Made by a program: the position numbers and the translations under genes
The notes under the pieces: generated by a model
What the model was told of the DNA's origin: nothing
Seen by the model: only the letters and a program-made list of their open reading frames with translations
Databases searched by the model: none
Shown here: positions 7,848 to 14,999 of the stretch, piece by piece
Numbering within the stretch: position 1 is the stretch's first letter
Layout: every line of letters begins with the position of its first letter
Source of the DNA: Desulfobulbaceae bacterium
Lineage (GTDB): Bacteria > Desulfobacterota > Desulfobulbia > Desulfobulbales > BM004
Reading direction: 5' to 3'
Assembly (NCBI GenBank): GCA_002868955.1
Contig: PKTW01000039.1
Location: forward strand, 1 to 33,391
Length of the DNA stretch: 33,391 nt

Positions 7848-10800
7848 TTATTCAAAACGGAAAACCATTTTGAATCCATAATTATAGGCATCGTATCTAT
7901 CTTTTTCGCCTGACAGATAATATACCCTCTTTTTTTCGGTTGTCTGTTCTGATAGGCGGAAGGTCGATTCTATTGTCTGTTCACCGCTCTTGGTCACACC
8001 CCGGCCATAATCGAGTTCGAAGCGGTCCAGAATAGTTTCATCACTGGTACCGGATTCATCCTCCAGCCACTTGTTGAGGAAATCCCGGCCCAGGTAGACC
8101 ATGACATTTGTGGCGCCTCTGCCAAGTCCTGTTGAAGTCACACTCTCCTCTTTGGGCGGCTGTCCTGTCAGCAGGAGCAGCAGCAGGTCATCATTGGGCA
8201 GGGATGGACTGGAACTGAGGGTGATGACCGGATCGTCCAAGGGGCCCAGGGTGACAACATTGATGTCATAGCCCAGCACCTTTGAAGTGGCCAGCAGATC
8301 AAGCTGCGGCCTGTCCGGTTCACCTGCGGGAAAACGGATGAGCCCTGACTGTATCTGCAGCCTGCCGGAAGGAAGCAGGACCCGCGAAGGACCAATGTAG
8401 ACCGTGCCGACCAGAAACGGCAGTTCACCTGTCCCCTTTAATGAAAGTTCCGGCCGCAAAATTCCACGTATTAAATTGTTCCGGATCCTGAACGGTTCGA
8501 TGGTGGTAATTTTAATATCAAAGGTTGCACCCTTGAGAGGAGGGTCCGGGAAGGAAAAGAGAAAACTCACTCCTTCTGAAACCGGAACTGATGAAGAACC
8601 GAACTTACCGAGAAAATCTATATTCCTGGTATAATATCCTCCTGTCATGCCTGTAGTGCCCTTGATGACAAGGTGTTCCAACGGGCCGGAGACATCAAGC
8701 TGGACATCCCCACGCATTCGCATGTCATTATTGCGGAAAAGCAGAAGGTTTTTACCATCAACATGCAGGTTGACAGCAATCATTTCCTCTTCTTTATTTA
8801 CACTGCCGCTGAGAATGACCGGAGAACCGCCCACCTCTGCCTGCATGTTATTAATGGTGATGGAATGTTCATCTAAGCTGCCATGCAGGTTCACAGCAGA
8901 AAGCATGGGGAAATTGAAGGTATGACCTAACTCCCCATCCTTCAGGGAGAACGAGCCCTTCAGGGCGGGCTTGATAATAGGCCCTGCCAGATGAAACTCA
9001 CCCTGCATATCCCCCTCAAGCCTCCTGATCCAGGGATGGTTTTTGCTGAGAAAGTTAAGATCCTTGAATTTTAATTTAGCATCAGCACTAATCACACCCT
9101 TTAACTCTGCCTTGCGGTTCTGCAGGAGTTCCTTAAGGGATATACCGTGCTTCCAGGAACCGGTTGCCTGTGCCGAGTAGGCGGTTGATTCAAGATTGGC
9201 TGCCTGTAAAACTATGGCCCCTCCCAGGGCTGCTATATCACCTGAAAAATCCACAGTGGAATCCATATACTGTCGCATTGTACCAGGTGGTTCAATGCCC
9301 TTTACCTGGAAATGAACATGGCCTTCCGGTTGGTTCCACGATCCGGTCAGATCCATATCAAGGGTCGCGCTTCCTTTATCAATACCCCATGGTTCCAGGA
9401 GGACGGCAATATCTTCTAAAGCCGGAAAATCGATGTGACCCTTCAGGGACATGTCACCATCAAGAAACGGCTCCTGCGCCATTGGATCGTAGGGCAGAAA
9501 ACCGGTAATGGTAAGCTGGTTTCTTTCCAGGGATTTCCAGGTGAATTCCGTTACTTCTAAGCCCTTTGGTGAATAGTGCAGCCCAAAGCTGCCCTTCAGC
9601 GGGAACGGAACCCCGGCCCCCCCGGCTTCACTTATGGTGCCGGCAAGCTGCAACTGCGGATTTTTTGGCAGCCCTGCAAAAACAGCCTCAACTTCAGCAC
9701 CGTGGAAGAAATAACGTTTGTCGGTAAAACTTCCCAGCCAGCCTGTACTGTTTAGATTACGGGTGGTAATTTCACCTTCCACTTCTTTTCCGGGGGGCTT
9801 CCTGATTCCCAGTACAATTTCACCCTGACCGTCGATCTCAAAGACTGCATCCATTGAAAATCTGTCCTGCTGCCATGAGCCTGTCACTGGAGACAGGAGT
9901 GCTAACATACCGGAGTCGTTTGCCTGTGTCAGTTCCGTTACGCCAAATTGCAGCGATTTAATTTTGCCCAAGGATTGCTGCAGGATTTTTATCTTCCCTT
10001 GCAGTGCGAGGGAGCCCAGCTGCATTTCCTTGAACCCCAGGTATTCGCCGGCAAGACTGATTTTTGCTTCCGGTTCTCTGATGCTGCCGGCAATACTTAT
10101 ATCGGCTGCAGCCCGGCCGTTTAAAGGAATGTCACCAAACAGTCCGGACAGTTCTTGCAGATTGCTGCTTTCCAGACGTGCGGTAAGCTCAATAGGCACT
10201 GACTCAAGTGCTTCAATAGTGGTTGGTATTGGGACGGTCGCCTGTCCAATTATCAGGCTTGATTCATCTGTCACTGCCTTGCCTTCTTCAAGATAAAGAA
10301 TGCCTTTTCCCAGGTGTCCATGAAGTGCAAGGGAATCTGGCCTGATAACTTCAGGGAGCACATCATCCTTCACTTTGAAAAGCCGGAGCAATATTCCAAC
10401 ATCATTAAGATCAATTCTGAATTGGACCTGACTCTGTCCGAGTATTGGGAAGATATCACCTGCCTGCAGCAGAGGCATGGGAACACTTACTTCACTGACA
10501 AGGATATGATTCCCAGGACTCCGGGCCTCTGCAGAGGAAACATTGAAAAACCTGTCATCAAAACTGCCGGAGACTGAAACAGCTTCAATATCAACTCCGT
10601 GCACCTGCCCTTCCTGCACACGAAGTGCAAAGTTTCCAGCCAGGTCTTCATCATTTTCAAAGTTGTAGGAAAGATCAACCTCTGCCCTGATCTTCCCGGA
10701 AAAATCCCAGCCGGAACCGCCCAGGCGTTTCTGCAACTCGCCGATATCAAAATTGTCAGTACCGGTTTTGAGTTTAAGAAGTTTCTTATCCAGTAACCCC

Positions 10801-11570
10801 GAAATATTCAGGAGATTTTCCGCAAATGAGACATCAGCTCCAAATGGCATATAATCCTTATCAACCCGCGACAGGTCGATAAAGCCAGTGCCTGATATCT
10901 CCTGCCCTCCAACAACAAAGGAATCAATGGTCAGCCTTTCATCGCTATACAGCAGCAGGGCGCTGAAGCCTGTATCAATTTTTGCCGTATCATCCTGGAA
11001 GAATTTGAAGATCCCGACTTCGAGCTGTAATGCATGGCCGGTCGAAGCAGGGCTCAGTTTGCCGTTGAGGTTACTTATTTCAGCACTCCAGTCCGAATCG
11101 CTCAGCACGACCGAGCCATTCTGCAATTCAAGCAAAGGAAGTATTGCAGGAACAAAAAATGGTACCGGCTCTCCCCCTGCCAGGTCATCCAATTGCGTTA
11201 CCTTGAAATCATAGGCAAATACAGGAGTATCGGCACTGCACATGAGCCCCTGTAGAAAAAGTTCATACCCTTCTTTCAGGTCCCAGAGCTTATAGGTGCA
11301 GTTTATTGATCGTGCCTTGAAGTGGTAGGCTTGCGGCTGCCCTTCTTCAGGATGGATTGATACGTTCTCAAGTACAGTATGAGAAAAAGGCTGGCCGCTA
11401 ATGGCACCAATCTCAAATGTAATATGCTCCCTGCCGGCATAAAACTGTGCGATTTTCTTAACGACAAAATAGCTGACAGACTCCCAATTAAGGAGTACGA
11501 CAAAAAGAAGTATGCTGAAGGACAACAATACATATCCTGCCCATTTGAAAAATTTCTTCATATAGCGCAT
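7848..11570 (-). CDS. tamB: TamB-like inner-membrane-anchored periplasmic bridge protein (AsmA-like superfamily)
   Basis: About 1240 residues. One N-terminal signal anchor (FKWAGYVLLSFSILLFVVLL) is followed by a very long beta-rich repetitive periplasmic region and a C-terminal DUF490/TamB domain. The domain's typical closing block is clear: PSRVLLPSGRLQI, the FPAGEPDRPQLDLLATS segment, LGPLDDPVITLSSSP, then LLLLLLTGQPP. TamB proteins form a hydrophobic groove spanning the periplasm and work with the TamA barrel in outer-membrane biogenesis or phospholipid transport. Starts are possible at 11582 (GTG), 11570 (ATG) and 11561 (ATG); none has a strong ribosome site, and all keep the anchor. It is first in the operon with tamA. 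The neighbouring periplasmic hydrolases suggest a common envelope-lipid theme, which is inference. Confidence 0.9.
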   Translation of the reverse strand: MRYMKKFFKWAGYVLLSFSILLFVVLLNWESVSYFVVKKIAQFYAGREHITFEIGAISGQPFSHTVLENVSIHPEEGQPQAYHFKARSINCTYKLWDLKEGYELFLQGLMCSADTPVFAYDFKVTQLDDLAGGEPVPFFVPAILPLLELQNGSVVLSDSDWSAEISNLNGKLSPASTGHALQLEVGIFKFFQDDTAKIDTGFSALLLYSDERLTIDSFVVGGQEISGTGFIDLSRVDKDYMPFGADVSFAENLLNISGLLDKKLLKLKTGTDNFDIGELQKRLGGSGWDFSGKIRAEVDLSYNFENDEDLAGNFALRVQEGQVHGVDIEAVSVSGSFDDRFFNVSSAEARSPGNHILVSEVSVPMPLLQAGDIFPILGQSQVQFRIDLNDVGILLRLFKVKDDVLPEVIRPDSLALHGHLGKGILYLEEGKAVTDESSLIIGQATVPIPTTIEALESVPIELTARLESSNLQELSGLFGDIPLNGRAAADISIAGSIREPEAKISLAGEYLGFKEMQLGSLALQGKIKILQQSLGKIKSLQFGVTELTQANDSGMLALLSPVTGSWQQDRFSMDAVFEIDGQGEIVLGIRKPPGKEVEGEITTRNLNSTGWLGSFTDKRYFFHGAEVEAVFAGLPKNPQLQLAGTISEAGGAGVPFPLKGSFGLHYSPKGLEVTEFTWKSLERNQLTITGFLPYDPMAQEPFLDGDMSLKGHIDFPALEDIAVLLEPWGIDKGSATLDMDLTGSWNQPEGHVHFQVKGIEPPGTMRQYMDSTVDFSGDIAALGGAIVLQAANLESTAYSAQATGSWKHGISLKELLQNRKAELKGVISADAKLKFKDLNFLSKNHPWIRRLEGDMQGEFHLAGPIIKPALKGSFSLKDGELGHTFNFPMLSAVNLHGSLDEHSITINNMQAEVGGSPVILSGSVNKEEEMIAVNLHVDGKNLLLFRNNDMRMRGDVQLDVSGPLEHLVIKGTTGMTGGYYTRNIDFLGKFGSSSVPVSEGVSFLFSFPDPPLKGATFDIKITTIEPFRIRNNLIRGILRPELSLKGTGELPFLVGTVYIGPSRVLLPSGRLQIQSGLIRFPAGEPDRPQLDLLATSKVLGYDINVVTLGPLDDPVITLSSSPSLPNDDLLLLLLTGQPPKEESVTSTGLGRGATNVMVYLGRDFLNKWLEDESGTSDETILDRFELDYGRGVTKSGEQTIESTFRLSEQTTEKKRVYYLSGEKDRYDAYNYGFKMVFRFE

Positions 11571-11663
11571 TATTATACCCACTTAGCGGGCAAAACAATA
11601 AGTAAATTTTTTAGATTTATTAATGTTCGACGCATATGAAGTTGACTATAAGATTAAAGAAAG

Positions 11664-11683
11664 ATTGACAATAATTTGTCAAT
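11664..11683. promoter_or_regulatory. Inverted repeat ATTGACA-6-TGTCAAT in the tamB / metallopeptidase divergent region
   Basis: A perfect 7-base inverted repeat with a 6-base spacer lies 80-110 bases upstream of tamB and about 190 upstream of the metallopeptidase gene. Each arm contains TTGACA, the canonical sigma-70 -35 hexamer. On the minus strand, TTGTCA followed 15 bases later by TATAGT gives a possible but short-spaced promoter toward tamB. It could be an operator or overlapping -35 elements. The rest of 11583-11876 is AT-rich and holds an AAAATGG/CCATTTT hairpin but no gene. Confidence 0.3.
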
Positions 11684-11876
11684 GACTGAGGGCTGATCTT
11701 TCTGCAACAAAATTAACTTGTAGGATCCGTTCATTTTTTGAAGTAGACAGATAACTTTCAAGCCAATAAAACAAAAATGGAATCCAGCGTTTCAATTGGA
11801 CCCCATTTTATCTTCATCTATATTTTTTACTATACCATTCTATACACCAACAAACCTCTTATAGGATGTGGCTCCA

Positions 11877-12614
11877 ATGAATGGGTTTCATAAAAAAATA
11901 CTTCTGCTTGTTGCGGTAATTTCTCTTCTTATCTCAGTTAATGAAATAATGTCTGCCAATATTGATAGCAATTCCCTGCTAGATCCACAGATTACAGTAT
12001 CTACAAAGTTAAACGGTGTTTCTCAATCTGATATTGAAAGCGTAAAAAAGGAAACAAGGAAAGCTCTAACTTATATCCCGCCTATACTCGGCATTGAGTA
12101 TAAGAAAAATATACAAATCAAAATTGTTGATTATGGGATCTGTAATGCAAAAGAGGATATTATCACAGTGCCAATATCCCATGTTAGAGACAAGAGTTCA
12201 GTTATTATCCATGAAGTAACTCATATAATTGCAAAACATGAAAACAATAGTTTTTTTTCAGAAGGCTTGGCTGTTTATTTTCAGGAAAGATTTGGGGAAT
12301 TTCATGGTTTCCCCAATTTTTCTGTACCTCTTGATGATTTAGTGAGGAAGCATAAAAACCAGCTATTACAAATTGCAAAATTAAAGCATGATAACGAAAT
12401 TTTCAGACAAGTAGGAACCGAGCAGCGAAGGATAGCCTATTTAGAAGCCGGATCATTTACCAATTTTCTGGTTGTAAAATATGGTGAGCAAAAATTAGCA
12501 GAGTTACACAATTCCATGTCTCTTAACTATAAACAAGTTTATGGAAAAGAAATTGAGAAATTGGAAGTAGAATGGAAGAATTATGTTTTGGGTAATCCTT
12601 TGATAAAAAAATAA
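11877..12614 (+). CDS. Secreted HExxH zinc metallopeptidase (gluzincin-like, peptidase MA type), specific role unknown
   Basis: About 245 residues. A hydrophobic signal peptide (residues about 7-27) leads into a soluble domain with HEVTH at 112-116 and a downstream acidic ligand candidate Glu129 in SEGLAVYF, the HExxH...E(G/A)LA arrangement of gluzincin peptidases of the MA clan. Most of the chain has no other motif I recognise. The ATG at 11877 is preferred over an in-frame GTG at 11868 because an AGGA stands about 10 bases before the ATG but abuts the GTG. The gene is markedly AT-richer than tamAB or the signalling operon, consistent with acquired DNA. It is monocistronic as far as can be seen, and no cognate substrate gene or inhibitor is evident. 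Confidence 0.8.
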   Translation: MNGFHKKILLLVAVISLLISVNEIMSANIDSNSLLDPQITVSTKLNGVSQSDIESVKKETRKALTYIPPILGIEYKKNIQIKIVDYGICNAKEDIITVPISHVRDKSSVIIHEVTHIIAKHENNSFFSEGLAVYFQERFGEFHGFPNFSVPLDDLVRKHKNQLLQIAKLKHDNEIFRQVGTEQRRIAYLEAGSFTNFLVVKYGEQKLAELHNSMSLNYKQVYGKEIEKLEVEWKNYVLGNPLIKK

Positions 12615-12977
12615 AATTCAATTCTGGTTCTGAAGATATTATTGTCTTTTCTGTGCTTTCGCCACTTCCTGTAGAGATAAACGAGGCTCCCGGTTTTGAG
12701 TATCCTGAATAACAATTTCCATTTTGTTACTATATCCAATCCACATGGCAACTTCCCAAACCGCTCAAAATAGTTTCTATTGTGGCAAGAAACCTTAATT
12801 TTATCTTCCCCCATACTCAGCCACCACATTGTGGCACTTTCCCCAACTCCCTCTAGCTAAATCACCATAACATTAATAAATACTCATTAGCTCAGATTAG
12901 GGTTTTAATTAGGCACTGGAAAGTAACCAACTGAAATAAAATTAGAAAAACAAAAAAAGTTTGTATGGAAAATTTAT
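12615..12977. other. Gene-free AT-rich leader with possible activator-binding repeats
   Basis: No credible gene is seen here; an 82-codon minus-strand frame at 12581-12829 lacks a ribosome site and overlaps the metallopeptidase 3' end. The interval contains two related blocks: CCACATGGCAACTTCCC starting near 12741, and CCACATTGTGGCACTTTCCC near 12824. ATTGTGGCA occurs at 12779-12787 and again at 12828-12836, and CCACATTGTGG (12824-12834) is an inverted repeat. They lie about 140-240 bases upstream of the sigma-54 promoter, a usual distance for enhancer sites of sigma-54 activators. Assignment as enhancer sites is inference. Confidence 0.3.
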
Positions 12978-12993
12978 TGGCTCACTTATTGCA
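12978..12993 (+). promoter_or_regulatory. Sigma-54 (-24/-12) promoter for the 48-residue membrane peptide
   Basis: TGGCTC-ACTTA-TTGCA matches the consensus TGGCAC-N5-TTGCA with one mismatch and exact GG/GC spacing. It predicts a transcript start near 13004 and a leader of about 63 bases before the ATG at 13067, which has a strong AGGAGA ribosome site. It closely resembles the second promoter of this type in the window (19950-19965); both share CTTATTGC. Confidence 0.65.
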
Positions 12994-13066
12994 AATATAA
13001 TTGAAAAGTGCTGTGTGGTTTTAACAAAAAAATAATTGAATTTTCTAAAATTACAGGAGAAGCAAA

Positions 13067-13213
13067 ATGAGTGAGCATGTAACAAAAAATAAAGAGCAGG
13101 AAGAAATTACTTTAGTTAATGGTTTTATGGGTTTTCTTATGATAACTGCAGCCATTTATGGTTTATATTTTCTACCTACGTTGCTCATAACGGCAGTAGA
13201 TATTGTCCGTTAA
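13067..13213 (+). CDS. Small single-span membrane peptide (48 aa), unknown function, sigma-54-driven
   Basis: The ATG at 13067 is preceded by ACAGGAGAAGCAAA, a near-ideal Shine-Dalgarno sequence with 6-7 bases of spacing. The product begins with a charged segment (MSEHVTKNKEQEEI), followed by one hydrophobic helix of about 25 residues (residues about 17-44, FMGFLMITAAIYGLYFLPTL being its core) and a short tail ending DIVR. The combination of a good sigma-54 promoter, a good ribosome site and a clean amphipathic-then-hydrophobic design makes it likely to be a real gene despite its size. I do not recognise the family. Small single-span proteins often modulate larger membrane complexes, or may be toxins; nothing here decides between them. 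A hairpin follows 26 bases after the stop. Confidence 0.65.
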   Translation: MSEHVTKNKEQEEITLVNGFMGFLMITAAIYGLYFLPTLLITAVDIVR

Positions 13214-13238
13214 GTTTTTGATCAAATTCAATATTTTT

Positions 13239-13275
13239 AAGCCAGGGTTGGGAGCCTGATTTCCCTCTCTGGCTT
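13239..13275 (+). terminator. Hairpin AAGCCAG...CTGGCTT after the membrane peptide, no T-tract
   Basis: The arms at 13239-13245 and 13269-13275 are perfectly complementary, with additional inner pairing GGGA/TCCC. A T-rich tail does not follow, so it is more likely a 3'-protecting or processing hairpin of the peptide transcript than a stand-alone terminator. Confidence 0.4.
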
Positions 13276-13336
13276 AATCTAGTTCACCTGCTGCTGATAT
13301 GCCTGACAGTGTCAAATAGAAAAGACCTATTTCTTG

Positions 13337-13360
13337 CCCCCTGTTTTTTCGGGGGTTTTT
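13337..13360 (+). terminator. Intrinsic terminator, CCCCC-loop-GGGGG-TTTTT
   Basis: A five-base C stem (13337-13341), a T-rich nine-base loop and five G (13351-13355) are followed by TTTTT. It is about 120 bases beyond the peptide stop. The sequence between holds two small palindromes, so a structured 3' untranslated region or a small RNA ending here is possible. Confidence 0.65.
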
Positions 13361-13456
13361 CATTTCATATGCAGGGCATTAGCGATTGATGCTTTCTGCT
13401 ATCAATATAAACTTGTGAATCGTTCCTAAAAGTGCAAGATGTATAGTGGATATGTT

Positions 13457-13484
13457 AACCCTCTCAATTCGGGAGGGGTTTTTT
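13457..13484 (+). terminator. Intrinsic terminator AACCCTCTC-AATTC-GGGAGGGGTT-TTTT
   Basis: A nine-pair stem with a single bulged G and a five-base loop, followed by a run of six T that includes the last stem bases. It lies only about 100 bases beyond the previous terminator with no coding frame between, suggesting a short separate transcript or a back-up terminator. Confidence 0.65.
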
Positions 13485-13583
13485 ATTTGGGTTTAATTTC
13501 ATTATTGGGTTATTTATGAGTCTTAAATTGTCAAGCTCCCCATTGGGGTTAATCTTATCCGCATGATTCTTTAGGTACTCATC

Positions 13584-13679
13584 ATGGCAATATTAGCACA
13601 ATGTCCGATTTGTAGGCGTAAGCAGAATATAGATAACAAACAGTTATACTGGAACCCAGCAATAAAGACAGCTTTGTAG
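13584..13679 (+). pseudogene. Truncated N-terminal remnant of a phage-type tyrosine integrase (probable)
   Basis: The ATG at 13584 opens a 31-codon frame that starts MAILAQCPICRRKQNIDNK and stops at TAG 13677-13679. The opening with a CPxC knuckle followed by a (R/K)KQ segment recalls, from memory, the short zinc-ribbon N-terminus of many deltaproteobacterial site-specific integrases, which normally continues with a second Cys pair and then the arm-binding and catalytic domains. After NKQ the resemblance ends, and no catalytic Arg/His/Tyr block follows in any frame. It is read as a decayed integration remnant. A genuine small CPxC peptide is the alternative; there is no strong ribosome site. 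Confidence 0.35.
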
Positions 13680-13769
13680 AAGGCGGTGTTTCAGCCAGCT
13701 TTTCTTTCCAGCCTGAACACAATAAGGGATATCAAACCATCTCCCCGCCGCTTCCAAACATACCAAGGG

Positions 13770-13799
13770 TTTCAGATAATTTATCTGAAAGTTTTTTTT
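13770..13799 (+). terminator. Intrinsic terminator with 8-bp stem TTTCAGAT/ATCTGAAA and T8
   Basis: The arms at 13770-13777 and 13783-13790 are perfect, with a five-base AATTT loop, a G and then eight T. No gene precedes it within 90 bases except the integrase-like remnant, so it probably ends a lost or non-coding transcript. Confidence 0.65.
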
Positions 13800-14076
13800 A
13801 GCTACTGGCATCTAGAAGGTCAGCACAACAGAAAAATTTTCCTTAATTGACACAAGCAGAATATTTGAATAACCGGATTATTGTGTGCTACTTTCTCCCA
13901 ATGAGATATATAGATGAATTGCTTGCTTAAAGACCTTGCCTGGGTGTAAATCTAATACAAACCAGATTTGCAGTTATAGTGATTCATACTTAGCAGAAGA
14001 AAGTTATCGAAACTAACGGAATGTTAACGGAGCAAGCAGATTACTCAATTGCTTTCATAAAAAAGGAGTCATTCGC

Positions 14077-14598
14077 GTGGGAGTAGGGATTACTTGCCCG
14101 AAATGCAACATTTCCTTTGCATTTTCTTGCACCAAATGTTCAAGCTATCACATTGAAATTAATAAAGGTTTTGCACCTGAAAAGTATTTTCAAACCAGAA
14201 CCGTTTTTTATTTAAAATGCAGAAATTGTCACTCTGAATTTGATTTTGCCATATGCCCTGATTGTTCGACAAAGATTTTCCCCACTTCCCCGTTTGTCAA
14301 AGGCGATGCCGGAAGCGAAAAAGCAAAGGGGTGTTTTATAGCAACAGCGTGCCTGGATAGTAATAGCCAAATTTTAAAACAGTTATATTTATTTAGAGAT
14401 GAATTCCTTGAAAAAAACCAAATGGGGAATAAATTTATTAAATATTATTACTTATATAGCCCGGCATTAGCTTCCCTCATCCATAAAAGCAACTGCTTGA
14501 AGTCATTTTCAAAATTTTTGATTGTATATCCTGCCTATTATGCATCACTTTTGGCCATGAAGATTTTTTCTTTACATAAAAAACACTCTGAGTTTTGA
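14077..14598 (+). CDS. Zinc-ribbon protein with C-terminal CFI-box domain
   Basis: 173 residues from a GTG start at 14077, chosen because AAAAGGAGTC stands 8 bases before it. The N-terminal half has two four-Cys ribbons: C7-x2-C10 with C18-x2-C21, and C48-x2-C51 with C60-x2-C63. The C-terminal half starts GCFIATACLDS at 85 and continues with LYLFRDEFL, KFIKYYYLYSPALASLI and a hydrophobic final helix. This is the CFI-box C-terminal region (CFIATA...FRDxxL...YYxxSPxxA), a widespread domain found at the ends of many bacterial proteins and proposed to be a sorting or processing signal; its mechanism is not established to my knowledge. Here the cargo is a small double zinc ribbon, which suggests nucleic-acid or protein binding, but no enzymatic core is present. 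It is AT-rich, like the metallopeptidase upstream. Confidence 0.75.
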   Translation: MGVGITCPKCNISFAFSCTKCSSYHIEINKGFAPEKYFQTRTVFYLKCRNCHSEFDFAICPDCSTKIFPTSPFVKGDAGSEKAKGCFIATACLDSNSQILKQLYLFRDEFLEKNQMGNKFIKYYYLYSPALASLIHKSNCLKSFSKFLIVYPAYYASLLAMKIFSLHKKHSEF

Positions 14599-14999
14599 TC
14601 AATCGCCAAAACATGCACCAAATTGGACCTGGCACAATCATCCGGGTATAAATTTTCTAACTGGTTGTTTGCTTGGTTTCTTACTGTTTCCTTAAGTAAC
14701 AGATATAAATCTCCGGTTTGATCATTTTTTCTAGCCTCCAGCTCCCAATAAAAAAATCAAATGTGATATCATTAAACATATTTTGATTCGTAAAACTGGC
14801 AAATAGTAAAACAAAATGATACACTATTAGGTAGAAATACTGGCAAGGTTCACATTTTGCCTTATTCTGGACTTTAACTGCAGGACTCTTGCTGTTTTTT
14901 GTTTGAAAAAGAATAAAACTCAAACAATTAAAGGAAGTGGAACCACTTGTTCGAGCCTGAAATGTTTTGTGCCCAAATTCTGCCCTGAGAGGGCAAGCC
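14599..14999 (+). other. 401-base leader of the signalling operon, no gene
   Basis: I see no convincing coding frame on either strand. A possible sigma-70 promoter is TTGGAC (14623-14628), 18 bases, TATAAA (14647-14652). It would leave a leader of about 340 bases. Close to the activator gene is an inverted repeat AAGTGG-AA-CCACTT (14935-14948) that could be an operator, possibly autoregulatory. A TGGCAC at 14630 lacks the matching -12 TTGC and is not a sigma-54 promoter. Confidence 0.35.

Larger units (their letters stand above)
13214..14076. other. Long gene-poor stretch with terminator series and integrase stump
   Basis: Between the 48-residue peptide gene and the CFI-box gene there is no full gene. 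The stretch contains four hairpins (listed separately), three of which have a good T-tract, a probable integrase N-terminal remnant at 13584-13679, and small palindromes (TGACAGTGTCA at 13304-13314; AAATAG-7-CTATTT just after). From 13800 to 14060 I see only AT-rich sequence with no convincing promoter or frame. Confidence 0.5.

Noticed and set aside
12581-12829. 82-codon minus-strand frame behind the metallopeptidase
   Set aside because: No ribosome site, overlaps the real gene's 3' end, no recognisable motif; composition looks like chance in AT-rich DNA.
14630-14645. TGGCAC at 14630 as a sigma-54 -24 element
   Set aside because: The -12 position reads TCCGG instead of TTGC; no GC at the required spacing.
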